A stretch of DNA of 64,000 bases from JAAUTS01 sp034440395 (GCA_034440395.1 JAWXBW010000013.1:9130-73129); one strand, 5' to 3'. Positions 15,896 to 25,182 are shown, numbered from the stretch's first letter. A program made the numbers and translations. Notes: generated from the letters alone by a model not told the origin.

Positions 15896-16742
15896 GGGTA
15901 GATAATCGTAAGTTTTTTAATTCTTTCAACGCACACTCTGCACTGGGGTGCCGTGCTTCTGGATAGCGTTCAATAAATTGGTGAACCCAGTTACTTAAGT
16001 CCATGCTAATATCGGGCCGGAGGGTGAGTAAGCTCACGGGTTGTTCGTTTAAGTGTGCCCGGAGAATGTCGTTGAGTAAGTCTTTCTCGAAGGCGGGGCG
16101 GCCTGCTAAAAGGTAATAGAGGACATGTCCAAGGGCGTAAATGTCGGAGAGCATGGTAGGATTTTTTCCTTCAAGGAGCTCAGGTGAAACAAATTCGGGC
16201 GCTCCAAAAATTTCTTCACGTGCCGCCTCATTTAGCTCCTCTGTAAACCCGTCAAAGCGTGCTAGTCCGAAGTCGATAATCTTGATTCTCACCCGCCCAT
16301 TGCTCAGGAGGGTAAGCATGATGTTATCTGGTTTGATGTCGCAATGGATAACAGATTTTTCGTGTAAGGCATTGAGGCCTGATAAAGCTTGTCCGGCTAA
16401 CTCGACAAAATCACTCACGGCAGGCATGACGGAGTCGATGATGCTTTGCAGGTTGGGTCCTGTGATGAGTTCCATGATTTGGTAATGACCAAGTTCGTCC
16501 TCTCCTGAGGCGTAGAGACTCATCACGTTTTCGTGCTGCACGGCTCGGAGGCAGGCCACCTCATGAGCATTTAGCGTCTCTTGCTCAACGGCGTCTTTCA
16601 TTTCAGTGCGTAGGCGTTTGATAGCTACGGCATGGGAATCTTTATAATCCCATCCTAGGTAAATATGAGAGAGCCCGCCTGAGGCCAACAGCTCATGTTG
16701 CTCATAGCGTCCGTTGATCAATATTTTTTTCTCCAGAACCAT
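15882..16742 (-). CDS. Soluble Hanks-type serine/threonine protein kinase
   Basis: 286 residues, a bare kinase domain with no membrane segment or sensor. Gly-rich loop ASGGLSHIYLG (20-30), Lys42 in VAIK, catalytic HCDIKPDN (133-140; HCD in place of HRD), DFG at 157-159 and VSPELL as the activation-loop end are all there, so it should be active. Substrate unknown; the overlapping M50 protease gene makes the protease, or proteins it controls, the first candidates. Confidence 0.93.
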   Translation of the reverse strand: MVLEKKILINGRYEQHELLASGGLSHIYLGWDYKDSHAVAIKRLRTEMKDAVEQETLNAHEVACLRAVQHENVMSLYASGEDELGHYQIMELITGPNLQSIIDSVMPAVSDFVELAGQALSGLNALHEKSVIHCDIKPDNIMLTLLSNGRVRIKIIDFGLARFDGFTEELNEAAREEIFGAPEFVSPELLEGKNPTMLSDIYALGHVLYYLLAGRPAFEKDLLNDILRAHLNEQPVSLLTLRPDISMDLSNWVHQFIERYPEARHPSAECALKELKNLRLSTHAEV

Positions 16743-16873
16743 GTGGGTATGGGTGTTAGCACACTTTTAAAAAAGAATCCACTAAACTTAGATACGACAA
16801 TTAAAAGGCAGGTTAATTAAAGATCTTTTTAATGAAGGTAAACGCAGGCGGACTTCTGTAATTTTTTAAATTG

Positions 16874-16891
16874 GCTCTTTTTTAAAAGAGC
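16874..16891 (+). promoter_or_regulatory. Hairpin directly before a start codon
   Basis: GCTCTTTT (16874-16881) and AAAAGAGC (16884-16891), a perfect 8-bp stem with a 2-base loop, ending 3 bp before the ATG at 16895. It would block ribosome entry at that ATG, or favour the ATG at 16907. It may also be a DNA-level operator. Confidence 0.4.
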
Positions 16892-16894
16892 TCT

Positions 16895-17863
16895 ATGTTT
16901 TTGCCCATGACGAAACTTGTTTTATCTCTCATTCTTTCTTGCGCCGCTGTGCTGCTGCTGAGTGCTCATGTCACTAGCATTTCTGCGGCGGAGCCGAGTT
17001 CAAATACTCTTGATTGGATGAAAGGGGATGAGGAGTCTAAACCTGAATCCAAACCAAGTAAGATTTCGCATGAAGCTTCCGTAGATTATTCGTTCGTAGC
17101 AGCCGCAGAAGTTCGGCAAGGGGATCGTGTTTTAGGGGACACGAATGTTCAAACTTCCAGCTTTATTTATGTAGCCTCCATTCCAGTGGCTAAAGCTTGG
17201 CGCTTACGGACAGGCCTGGCGTGGGATCGCTTTTCGTTTGGTAATCCGGATAATGCGCCTCTTCCAGATACCTTGCAATCCACTACATTGGTTCTAGGGG
17301 CAGATGTGGAATTATCTGACAAATGGTTGATGCGTTTTGAGTTTCAACCAGGGATTTATTCTGATTTTGAAAATGTGGATTCCAATGATTTTAATGTGCC
17401 CATGATTTTTGGATTTTCTTACATTGTGGATCGTAATTTGCAGTGGGTTTTCGGCGCACAGGTAAATTTATTTAACGCCATACCTGTCATGCCTGGCGCA
17501 GGTGTGCGTTGGCAGTTTGCCGACGCTTGGACCTTAAGCCTTATTTTTCCGCAGCCTCGTATCACGTATAAAATCAATGAGCAGTGGCAAGTCTATGCGG
17601 GTGGTGAGCTAAAGGGCGGCTCTTACCGCACGGGCAATGATTTCGGGACGAATTCTGGTAACCCTGCTTTAAACAACGCCTTAGTTAATTACACAGAAAT
17701 CCGGGCGGGCGCGGGATTTTCTTACAAGATTCATCCTGCCGTCACGGTTGATTTAGATGGCGGCTGGGTGGTTAGCCGTAGCTACGATTATTTCCGAGCT
17801 GATACCAAGATGAAGTCCGACGGAGCACCGTACGCTCAGGTAGCACTTAAAGCTAAGTTTTAA
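16895..17863 (+). CDS. Outer-membrane beta-barrel-like protein (DUF6268-like)
   Basis: 322 residues (318 if the ATG at 16907 is used). Signal peptide about 1-31 (LILSCAAVLLLSAHVTSISAAEP), then a Ser/Lys/Glu linker and alternating strands rich in aromatic residues (WRLRTGLAWDRFSF, WLMRFEFQPGIYSDF), ending in Phe (VALKAKF), the usual last residue of barrel proteins. It resembles the DUF6268 outer-membrane family; function unknown. Monocistronic on the plus strand. Confidence 0.7.
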   Translation: MFLPMTKLVLSLILSCAAVLLLSAHVTSISAAEPSSNTLDWMKGDEESKPESKPSKISHEASVDYSFVAAAEVRQGDRVLGDTNVQTSSFIYVASIPVAKAWRLRTGLAWDRFSFGNPDNAPLPDTLQSTTLVLGADVELSDKWLMRFEFQPGIYSDFENVDSNDFNVPMIFGFSYIVDRNLQWVFGAQVNLFNAIPVMPGAGVRWQFADAWTLSLIFPQPRITYKINEQWQVYAGGELKGGSYRTGNDFGTNSGNPALNNALVNYTEIRAGAGFSYKIHPAVTVDLDGGWVVSRSYDYFRADTKMKSDGAPYAQVALKAKF

Positions 17864-17874
17864 AACGAGGTCTC

Positions 17875-18234
17875 TTATCTCTGAGAGTTGCGCTTAATTT
17901 TTAAGCTGATGTAACGACATTCTGGGATGATGAATTTCCGGATTTCGAGCTCTATTTTTTGGAATGGAAATTCTAGCAGCAGTCCGTTCGCTAGATCTTC
18001 GGCTAGGGTTTCGATTAACTTACGTTCCTTGGATTGTGTGATGACCTTGATGCTTTGAGCCACGTTAAAATAGTTAATGGTTAAGCTGACATCATCGGCT
18101 AGGGCGGCTACGCTCACGGTTTTAACTTCAAAAGTTACACTGATCTCAAGTTTTTGAATCTGAGCACGCTCTTCGTCAGGGACGCCGATGTGGGTCCAGA
18201 CTTCTAGGCATTGGATGGAGATGCTATCTGACAT
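17875..18234 (-). CDS. folB: Dihydroneopterin aldolase FolB
   Basis: 119 residues, the family length. LEVWTHIGVPDEERAQIQ carries the N-terminal motif, LTINYFNVAQSI the pterin-binding region (Tyr), LIETLAEDLA the conserved Glu and EIRKFIIPE the catalytic Lys. It makes 6-hydroxymethyl-dihydropterin for folate synthesis. It lies 19 bp after purN, whose enzyme uses the folate cofactor; cotranscription is likely. Confidence 0.9.
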   Translation of the reverse strand: MSDSISIQCLEVWTHIGVPDEERAQIQKLEISVTFEVKTVSVAALADDVSLTINYFNVAQSIKVITQSKERKLIETLAEDLANGLLLEFPFQKIELEIRKFIIPECRYISLKIKRNSQR

Positions 18235-18253
18235 GGTGGGTAAGGACTAACTC

Positions 18254-18835
18254 TTAGCATGTAATAAGTGATTGTAAAACTTCTGGCAGCAAACGATGTT
18301 CTTGTTCTTGAATGCGGCGGTGCAGTGTTTCAGCCGTGTCAGAGGCTAGAACGGGCACCCGCGCCTGCTTGATAACAGGGCCACCGTCTAGGCTGTCATC
18401 GACCCAATGCACGCTGCAGCCCGTCTCATGCACACCGGCTTCAAGGGCTTGTTTCCAAGCGGCTAGACCTTTAAAAGCTGGTAGGAGAGAGGGGTGGATA
18501 TTGAGGATTTTACCAGGAAAGGCTTTTAAGAGAGGCTCTTTAATGACCCTCATAAATCCAGCGAGGACGAGGAGATCGGCTCCGCTTTTAATGAAGGCTT
18601 TAGCTAAGGCTTCTTCGATTTCTGGTTCCAGTTTAGTTTTAAAACGGCTGGGTGGGCAAATGTAAGTAGGGAGGGAGCGTTGGCTGGCCTCATGAAGAAT
18701 TTGGGCTTGGGGCAGGTCGCTGGCGACGAGTTGAACCGTGGCGTGAAGTTGGCCAGCGGAAATGGCGTGGAGCAGGGCGACAAAATTAGAGCCTCGACCG
18801 GAGCCTAGGACGCCTAGTTTGAGAGGAGATTTCAT
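18254..18835 (-). CDS. purN: Phosphoribosylglycinamide formyltransferase PurN
   Basis: 193 residues. VLGSGRGSNFVALL is the phosphate-binding loop, LNIHPSLLPAFKG holds the catalytic Asn and His, and HWVDDSLDGGPVIKQ the catalytic Asp. It transfers a formyl group from 10-formyltetrahydrofolate to GAR, the third step of purine synthesis. Followed closely by folB. No purine riboswitch or other leader structure was seen in the 135 bp upstream. Confidence 0.95.
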   Translation of the reverse strand: MKSPLKLGVLGSGRGSNFVALLHAISAGQLHATVQLVASDLPQAQILHEASQRSLPTYICPPSRFKTKLEPEIEEALAKAFIKSGADLLVLAGFMRVIKEPLLKAFPGKILNIHPSLLPAFKGLAAWKQALEAGVHETGCSVHWVDDSLDGGPVIKQARVPVLASDTAETLHRRIQEQEHRLLPEVLQSLITC

Positions 18836-18970
18836 AAGTCTGGAAGCAATTTGGCGATACTAATATTGGTTTTAACTTGACCCTATTCACTGATGCAGCA
18901 ACATCCCACACTGTGCAATAGGAAAGTCTCGGGCTAACTAGGAAGGGGTTGCCTATTTAGCAAATGATTT

Positions 18971-20455
18971 ATGTTTGGAATTCTTTGGTTCGTTAGTTAC
19001 TCATTAGTGGTCATAGGCCTTTCAGCCTATGGACTTCATCGTTTCTGGATGGTTTATACGTATTATAAACATAAACATAAAAAAGTTAATCCACTTTCTC
19101 GCTTCACGGAATTACCCACAGTGACGGTGCAACTGCCTATCTTCAACGAGTTGTATGTGGTGGAGCGATTAATCCGTTCCGTCGTAGAATTAGACTACCC
19201 TAAGCATCTCTTAGAAATTCAAGTCCTAGATGATTCCACAGACGAAACCAAAGAGCTGGCTCAGCGTGTCATTAAAGAATATCAAGCACTAGGATTCCAA
19301 GTGGAGCATCTACACCGCGTGGATCGGCAGGGGTTTAAGGCAGGAGCTTTACAAGCAGGGATGAAGAAGGCTAAGGGCGAGTTTATCCTTATTTTTGATG
19401 CAGATTTCTTGCCGCCGCCATCCATCATTGAGCAGACCCTCCACTACTTTACTGACCCCAATGTAGGAATGATCCAAACCCGTTGGGGACATATCAATCG
19501 CAGCTCTAATTTCCTTACTAAAGTGCAGGCGCTCTTACTTGATGGTCATTTAATGATCGAACAAACAGCGCGCAATCGTAGTGGTCGATTCTTTAATTTT
19601 AACGGCACGGCTGGCATCTGGAGAAAAACCTGTATTGAGGATGCTGGCGGCTGGCAGCACGACACGTTAACGGAAGACTTAGATCTAAGCTATCGGGCGC
19701 AAATCAAGGGTTGGAGATTTATTTTTGTTCCCGACGTGATTACACCCGCCGAGTTGCCCATGGAAATGAACGCGTTTAAAGCGCAACAACATCGTTGGGC
19801 TAAGGGTGCAATCCAAACTTGTAAAAAGATTTTACCCCGGGTTTGGGAAAGTTCCTTACCCTTAAAAATCAAACTGGAAGCCACCTTTCATTTAACCTCA
19901 AACTTCGCCTACTTACTGCTAGCACTCTTGGCTATTCTCATTCAACCCAATCCGAATTATGCGGGCTTTCAATGGAAATCGATCATGATAGTTGATATTC
20001 CTATTTTCATGATGGCGTCCTTCTCTATCTTTGTTTTCTATGGAGTGGTTCTGCGGGAACTGAAGTATCCTTGGTATAAAGTGTTCATTTACGTGCCTAT
20101 GCTCATTGCGACGGGAATCGGACTTTGTTTGAATAATGCTAAAGCTGTTCTAGAAGCTCTGTTTAATCATCACACAGATTTTGCTCGCACCCCTAAATAC
20201 GGTGCTGGCACAGCAGCAGATAAATGGTGGAAGCAAAAATATAAATCAGCCCATTCTTTTCTACCTTGGTTAGAGCTAGCCATGGCTGGTTACTATCTCT
20301 ATCTCGTCCATTTCGCTTGGCAAAATAAACTGTGGGTTTCTCTGCCCTTCTTCGCTCTTTTTGTCATTGGCTTTGGCTTTGCTGGATTTTACTCCCTTTT
20401 TCAACGTTCAGCGTTGTCTCCGTGGCTCGGACGCCTCAAGGGATTAGGGACTTAG
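18971..20455 (+). CDS. Membrane glycosyltransferase, family 2, cellulose-synthase-like
   Basis: 494 residues. N-terminal membrane segment (about 3-25), then the GT-2 domain: LDDSTDET (86-93), DAD at 143-145, TED at 234-236 and QQHRW at 272-276 (the processive QxxRW motif). Four C-terminal membrane segments follow (about 305-325, 340-365, 375-395, 435-480). The set suits a processive synthase of a beta-linked polysaccharide such as glucomannan or a cellulose-like glucan. No partner subunit gene is present; a toxin-antitoxin-like pair follows 3 bp later. Confidence 0.9.
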   Translation: MFGILWFVSYSLVVIGLSAYGLHRFWMVYTYYKHKHKKVNPLSRFTELPTVTVQLPIFNELYVVERLIRSVVELDYPKHLLEIQVLDDSTDETKELAQRVIKEYQALGFQVEHLHRVDRQGFKAGALQAGMKKAKGEFILIFDADFLPPPSIIEQTLHYFTDPNVGMIQTRWGHINRSSNFLTKVQALLLDGHLMIEQTARNRSGRFFNFNGTAGIWRKTCIEDAGGWQHDTLTEDLDLSYRAQIKGWRFIFVPDVITPAELPMEMNAFKAQQHRWAKGAIQTCKKILPRVWESSLPLKIKLEATFHLTSNFAYLLLALLAILIQPNPNYAGFQWKSIMIVDIPIFMMASFSIFVFYGVVLRELKYPWYKVFIYVPMLIATGIGLCLNNAKAVLEALFNHHTDFARTPKYGAGTAADKWWKQKYKSAHSFLPWLELAMAGYYLYLVHFAWQNKLWVSLPFFALFVIGFGFAGFYSLFQRSALSPWLGRLKGLGT

Positions 20456-20458
20456 GGT

Positions 20459-20731
20459 ATGGAATTTGATTGGAGTTTATTTTTCTCAAAAGACGTCCGC
20501 CCCGAAGAAGTGGCGGAAAGTTACGAGGACCCTTTCTCCGTTCGACTCATGCCAGATAAGGGAGCTATCGCCCAGATGAGCCGCTTTTGCTGCTTAGGAA
20601 TGTCTCTGAGTAACCGTGGCGTATTCTCCATCTACAGCTCCAATGGAAAACAAATTAAAGTTGTCGCCGCCCGACCGATGACGGCAGATGAGGAATTTTT
20701 CTATAACCGTAAAATACGGGAATTTTTGTAA
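20459..20731 (+). CDS. BrnT-like toxin family protein
   Basis: 90 residues. EFDWSLFFSK, then VAESYEDPFSVRLMPDKG, FCCLGMSLSNRGVFSIY and VVAARPMTADEEFFYNRKI follow the BrnT pattern strand by strand. BrnT proteins are RelE-fold ribonucleases. The usual N-terminal KHGVSF motif is replaced by KDVRPE, so the catalytic residues may be altered. It starts 3 bp after the glycosyltransferase stop and shares one base (TAATG) with the next gene. Confidence 0.7.
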   Translation: MEFDWSLFFSKDVRPEEVAESYEDPFSVRLMPDKGAIAQMSRFCCLGMSLSNRGVFSIYSSNGKQIKVVAARPMTADEEFFYNRKIREFL

Positions 20732-21006
20732 TGCAAACCATAACCAATTGGGATCAGATACCCGCCTTTAAAACCCTAGAGGAAGAACGGGATTACTGGA
20801 TGGAGCACCAAGTGGAAGCGCGCATCATGCAGGGTGCCTGCGTTAAGTCTGATAGTAATGAATCTACCACCATCACGCTTCGTATCGATCCTCGGATGTT
20901 GGCGCGTTTGAAACGACTAGCTGGGCAGCGTTATTTAAATTATCAAAGTATGTTGAAGCAATGGGTGGCAGAGCGTTTAGAAAAAGAGCTCGAAGGCCGC
21001 CCTTAG
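20731..21006 (+). CDS. CopG/BrnA-type antitoxin
   Basis: 91 residues. The N-terminal part (IPAFKTLEEERDYWMEHQ) is the toxin-facing region of this CopG family, and TITLRIDPRMLARLKRLAGQ with YQSMLKQWVAERL is a ribbon-helix-helix DNA-binding fold. It should neutralise and autorepress with the preceding BrnT-like protein. Its end overlaps the VWA-protein gene, read in the opposite direction, by 4 bp. Unusual in lacking an evident promoter between the glycosyltransferase and the pair. Confidence 0.8.
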   Translation: MQTITNWDQIPAFKTLEEERDYWMEHQVEARIMQGACVKSDSNESTTITLRIDPRMLARLKRLAGQRYLNYQSMLKQWVAERLEKELEGRP

Positions 21007-21926
21007 TTATCAAGTTTAAATTTTTCAGCTTCGCCCGTATTTTTTGCATACTCGAAGAGTTTTGCATAAGGCTTTTTCTTAATATAACAAAGATAGAGTT
21101 TAATCCCCCTTTCCTTAAGTGTAGCGATAAATTTTTCGGTAGCTTTTATATCCTCTCCGTCCGCAAAGTCTGATAATAAATAAACACTCTCCGTCAAAGG
21201 TTTCCCTACTAGGGCGCGATACGTGGCGGAATACAGGTCATCTTGAGAAAAAATATTTTCTCTAGGACTAAAATCGTAATCAGCACCTCGAGCGCTGGCT
21301 GACTCAACTACTGATGCTTCAGGAAACTTTCTTTGAATTTGATCCCGCAGGGATTTATTGTATTCCGTCATGCTGCCAGAAATATCCAGCACCACAACAA
21401 GACCTCCTGCCCCTACAATCAGACCCCCGAGACGCCCCATGCCCGATCCAACACCCCGTCCTGAACCGCTGCCACCACCGCTGCCTTTACTTCCTGATCC
21501 TTTCACTGCTAGGGCTGAGCCTGTGGAACTGGGTAGTTGAAATGAAGCTAGCGTATTGGTTGAAATAAAATCAGGCATGGCAGCAAGCTGGGTAGCGCCA
21601 CCAAGAGGTAATGAAGAACTAAAACCTCCCTCTAATTGACTAGAATTACCTACAACTTCCGAATTTGGTAAGGGATCGGGTTCCGTCACGATTTCATCTG
21701 TTATCTGTTCAACGACAACCTGAGGCTCTTCTGCATAGGCTTGCACTCGCCTCTCGTCTCGCACCTCACGCATGATGAGAGGGCTAAGGAGTAGTAAGAT
21801 TAAAAAATGGATAAGCAAAGAAATGGTTAAGGTACGAAATTTCTCAGTCTTAGAAAAAAAGTGCCGCAGCAACATAGTGGGGTCTTTATGTGTACCTCGA
21901 TGCGCGTTGAGAATGATTTTTTTCAT
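21003..21926 (-). CDS. Membrane-anchored von Willebrand A-domain protein
   Basis: 307 residues. A membrane segment (about 31-52) in a TonB-like N-terminus is followed by an acidic/Pro linker, a Gly/Ser-rich stretch (143-165), and a VWA domain whose MIDAS motif is VVLDISGSM (Asp181, Ser183, Ser185) and later LLSDFADGED. The TonB-like membrane anchor plus Gly-rich hinge suggests a periplasmic domain reaching away from the inner membrane. The start could also be the Met at residue 18. Function unknown. Confidence 0.75.
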   Translation of the reverse strand: MKKIILNAHRGTHKDPTMLLRHFFSKTEKFRTLTISLLIHFLILLLLSPLIMREVRDERRVQAYAEEPQVVVEQITDEIVTEPDPLPNSEVVGNSSQLEGGFSSSLPLGGATQLAAMPDFISTNTLASFQLPSSTGSALAVKGSGSKGSGGGSGSGRGVGSGMGRLGGLIVGAGGLVVVLDISGSMTEYNKSLRDQIQRKFPEASVVESASARGADYDFSPRENIFSQDDLYSATYRALVGKPLTESVYLLSDFADGEDIKATEKFIATLKERGIKLYLCYIKKKPYAKLFEYAKNTGEAEKFKLDN

Positions 21927-22035
21927 CGCTTCTACTAAAAAGAATACCGTAAATAAGCCTTAGTGTTAGTTGATTATTTAAAATAAAGTGAGCCTGCCTT
22001 GATCTTCTGCCAACAAACGTTTAGCTTATTCCTTT

Positions 22036-23406
22036 ATGCCTTCTTTCTATATCAAGACCTATGGTTGCCAGATGAATGAGCGGGACTCTGACCAAGTCGC
22101 TCGTCACCTGCAGCAACGCGGCTACACGAGAGCTCCGCATGAACGCGAGGCCGACGTGATCCTCCTCAATACCTGCTCCGTTCGTGATATGGCTGAGCAA
22201 AAAGCCATCGATAAAATGCACAATATAAAATCTTTAAAAAAGAAAAAACCAGCCCTCGTTCTGGGGTTCATGGGCTGTATGGCGCAAAGCCGTGGGGCAG
22301 AGTTATCTAAAATGATTCCTGGAGTTGATCTCGTCATTGGTACACAGAAATATCATCGAGTCGCTGATTATGTTGAAGGCCTTCTTCAACGCAACAACCA
22401 AGACATGGATAATTTACGCCAGCCCATTGTAGATACAGCAGAGGAAGAAGGTTCGCAAAATGCTATCCGTGATCACACCACAGAAAAAACGGGAGTTACC
22501 GCATTTGTTTCGATCATGCAGGGCTGTAACATGCACTGCACCTTTTGCATCGTCCCCTACACGCGTGGATCCGAGCGCAGCAGACCGCTAGCGGAGATTG
22601 TAGCCGAGGTGAAAGATCTCGTTTTGCGTGGAGTGAAAGAAGTGACCCTACTTGGCCAGATTGTTAATTTATACGGACGCCATGAATTCCCTAAAGAAAA
22701 GGATCGATCTCCCTTCGTTCAGTTGCTTTATGCCTTGGACGCCATAGACGGTCTGGAACGGATCCGTTTTACCTCGCCCCATCCTATTGGTTATAAAGAA
22801 GATTTAATCCATGCCTTCAGTGATTTAGAAAAACTTTGTGAACACGTTCACCTACCTATGCAATCGGGCAGCACACGGATCTTGAAGCTTATGCATCGAA
22901 CCTATTCCGCAGAACAGTATTTACGGCTTACGGAAAAAATACGAGCTGCCTGCCCTGAAGTGGCTCTCACTACAGACGTGATAGTGGGCTTTCCTGGGGA
23001 AACGGAAGAAGATTACCAACAGACCCGTCAACTCGTGCAGCAAGTAGCTTTTGATAATGCCTTTATCTTCCGTTACTCCGAACGCCGCGGCACGCCAGCA
23101 GCCAGCTTGCTCGACCAAGTTGCGGAAGAAATAAAGGATCAACGTAATCAAGACCTACTACGTGTGATTGATGAAAGTGCCTTCAAAAAAGCAGAAGCTT
23201 TGAACGGACAAATTGTAGAAATTTTAGTAGAAGGCCCAAGTAAAAATAACATCGCCCGCTACTCTGGTCGCACTCGTGGCAATAAGCTCGTCATCATCCC
23301 CGCTGAGAGGCGGCACCTAGGGCAACTCCTACCCGTTCGTATCACCGAATCTACAGGGTTCACCTTTTATGGAGACCCCGCCATTCTCAACCTTGACCTA
23401 GCTTAG
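22036..23406 (+). CDS. miaB: tRNA-2-methylthio-N6-dimethylallyladenosine synthase MiaB
   Basis: 456 residues. N-terminal UPF0004 domain with three cluster cysteines (Cys11 in KTYGCQMN, Cys47 in LNTCSVRD, Cys81 in GFMGCMAQ), radical-SAM motif CNMHCTFC (Cys164, 168, 171) and a C-terminal TRAM domain. It adds a methylthio group to i6A37 of tRNAs reading UNN codons. The motif after the first cysteine (QMNERDSD) fits MiaB rather than RimO or MtaB. Alone on its strand, converging on a histidine kinase gene. Confidence 0.96.
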   Translation: MPSFYIKTYGCQMNERDSDQVARHLQQRGYTRAPHEREADVILLNTCSVRDMAEQKAIDKMHNIKSLKKKKPALVLGFMGCMAQSRGAELSKMIPGVDLVIGTQKYHRVADYVEGLLQRNNQDMDNLRQPIVDTAEEEGSQNAIRDHTTEKTGVTAFVSIMQGCNMHCTFCIVPYTRGSERSRPLAEIVAEVKDLVLRGVKEVTLLGQIVNLYGRHEFPKEKDRSPFVQLLYALDAIDGLERIRFTSPHPIGYKEDLIHAFSDLEKLCEHVHLPMQSGSTRILKLMHRTYSAEQYLRLTEKIRAACPEVALTTDVIVGFPGETEEDYQQTRQLVQQVAFDNAFIFRYSERRGTPAASLLDQVAEEIKDQRNQDLLRVIDESAFKKAEALNGQIVEILVEGPSKNNIARYSGRTRGNKLVIIPAERRHLGQLLPVRITESTGFTFYGDPAILNLDLA

Positions 23407-23444
23407 GACGCACTACTCAAAAACGAGTTGTGCCAGTATGGTCT

Positions 23445-25127
23445 TTATTCCATTTGCGGCACGACGTTAATTCGGGATGTTATCTTCCGCAAGAACCGGC
23501 TGTTGCGCGTATCGATTAATTTCTTAAGCGTTTCTGAACTAAAAGGTTTTTGTAATAAAAAGAGAGAGTTTCCCTTAAATTCTTGGCGAAAACTCTTAAA
23601 ATGTTCAGGAGGATAGCCACTCATGAGAATGACTTTAATAAAGGGAGGCTTAGCAAGTTTCTTTAAGTCCGCATACATTGTTCGAATAAATTCCAACCCG
23701 TCCATGCCTGGCATAGTAAAATCTACCAAAATCAATCGTGGCATTGTGCCCGCCCGCATCAAGTGGATCACTTCTTCAGCCTTGGCGAAAGATCTCACAT
23801 TAAAACCGTTGAGTTGAAGTAAGAACTTAATCGATTCAACGACCACCTTATTATCATCAATAACAAAGGCCACTTTATTCTTGCTGGTGTCCGCAGGTAG
23901 GGGAAAATCAAGTGGCTCCTCGGAGGTTTCTGGAGCTTCCTCTGCCTCGTTCGTTTTAACATAACGAGGCCAAACAAAAATCATACTGGTGCCCGTGCCA
24001 TACTCAGACTGAACACTGATATTGCCACCATGCTGCTGCATAATGCCATGCACCATCGGTAGGCCTAACCCTGTGCCAGTTCCCAAGCCTTTTGTTGTGA
24101 AAAAAGGCTCAAATATCCGCGCCATATCTGCTACGCTAATGCCAGAACCCTTATCACTTACCGTCAGCTCTACTAAATTTTTCTCCGCTCTATGAGAAAT
24201 GTGAATACTGCCTCCCTCTGGCATCGCATCACGGGAATTATTCATCACATTTAATAAAGAATGACTCAGTGCGGTGTAGCAACCAAGAATCATCATGGAC
24301 TCATCCGCCACCCCACCTTCGCACGTAGGCACTAACAATTCATCCACTTCAATCGTATAACGTGCTCCATACGAGCGGCGACAAAGTTCCACGACGTCAT
24401 GAACCAAATCCGCCACATTTAAGGCATCCATCACTAGACTTTGTCTCCGAGCAAACCCTAGAAGACTACGTGTAAGAGAGGCACCGTTAGTACAAGCTTT
24501 AATGATTCTTTCCATGGACGCTTTTAATTCCTCATCCTCACGGCGAGTCAGGTTAAGAAATTCTGCATTCCCCTGAATCGCCATAATGATGTTATTAAAA
24601 TCATGAGCCACTCCACTGGCTAAAGCCCCGATGCTTTCCAGCTTACGAGCATTCATGACTTCCTCCTGCAAGCCCAGCCAAGGAGTCACATCACTAAAAC
24701 TAAAATGAAACCAAAATGTCCAGCCATCGGGCTCTTGAATTTTATCCGTCCTAGCCTTAACCGCAAAAGCTAGGTGCTTAGGAATACGTAGCTCAAATAC
24801 AGGTAGGGTCATCTGATGATCAGGCCCCATGCCCAGAAAAGCAGTAGAGAAATAGTGAGCTAATAATTCTGGCAACTCCTCCCACTCAAGCGGCTCGTCA
24901 CCAATATTGACTTTATTCAGGTCAAACATCTGGGCAGCAAAGCTATTTACATAACATATATAATACGTGCCATCAGGCCCGACTCGTATGACCATCTCAC
25001 AAGGCCCGCTAGACTGATCTAAAAACTGATTTATTAAATCTTTTTCAGCTGTGGCCAAGGCTATAGAAAGTTCTTTCACAAAAAATAAATCCTTAAGTTC
25101 AAATATCGAATTCTTGATTATGTGCAA
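23445..25127 (-). CDS. Hybrid sensor histidine kinase with C-terminal receiver
   Basis: 560 residues from a TTG codon; no better start is visible before an internal ATG at codon 45. Order: PAS-like region (about 40-150), HisKA with His175 in ASGVAHDFNN, HATPase (N box LLNVMNNSRDA, G1 DKGSGIS, G2 GTGTGLGLPMVHG), then a receiver domain from about 430 with Asp in LVDFTMPGMDG and Lys in LLQKPFSS. No membrane segment, so a soluble sensor. It has the NtrB-like H-box. No response regulator is adjacent. Confidence 0.92.
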   Translation of the reverse strand: MHIIKNSIFELKDLFFVKELSIALATAEKDLINQFLDQSSGPCEMVIRVGPDGTYYICYVNSFAAQMFDLNKVNIGDEPLEWEELPELLAHYFSTAFLGMGPDHQMTLPVFELRIPKHLAFAVKARTDKIQEPDGWTFWFHFSFSDVTPWLGLQEEVMNARKLESIGALASGVAHDFNNIIMAIQGNAEFLNLTRREDEELKASMERIIKACTNGASLTRSLLGFARRQSLVMDALNVADLVHDVVELCRRSYGARYTIEVDELLVPTCEGGVADESMMILGCYTALSHSLLNVMNNSRDAMPEGGSIHISHRAEKNLVELTVSDKGSGISVADMARIFEPFFTTKGLGTGTGLGLPMVHGIMQQHGGNISVQSEYGTGTSMIFVWPRYVKTNEAEEAPETSEEPLDFPLPADTSKNKVAFVIDDNKVVVESIKFLLQLNGFNVRSFAKAEEVIHLMRAGTMPRLILVDFTMPGMDGLEFIRTMYADLKKLAKPPFIKVILMSGYPPEHFKSFRQEFKGNSLFLLQKPFSSETLKKLIDTRNSRFLRKITSRINVVPQME

Positions 25128-25182
25128 TTCACACTAAAAGACAAGAAGCACAATCTTACTGACAAGATGAGCAGTTTTTAGA

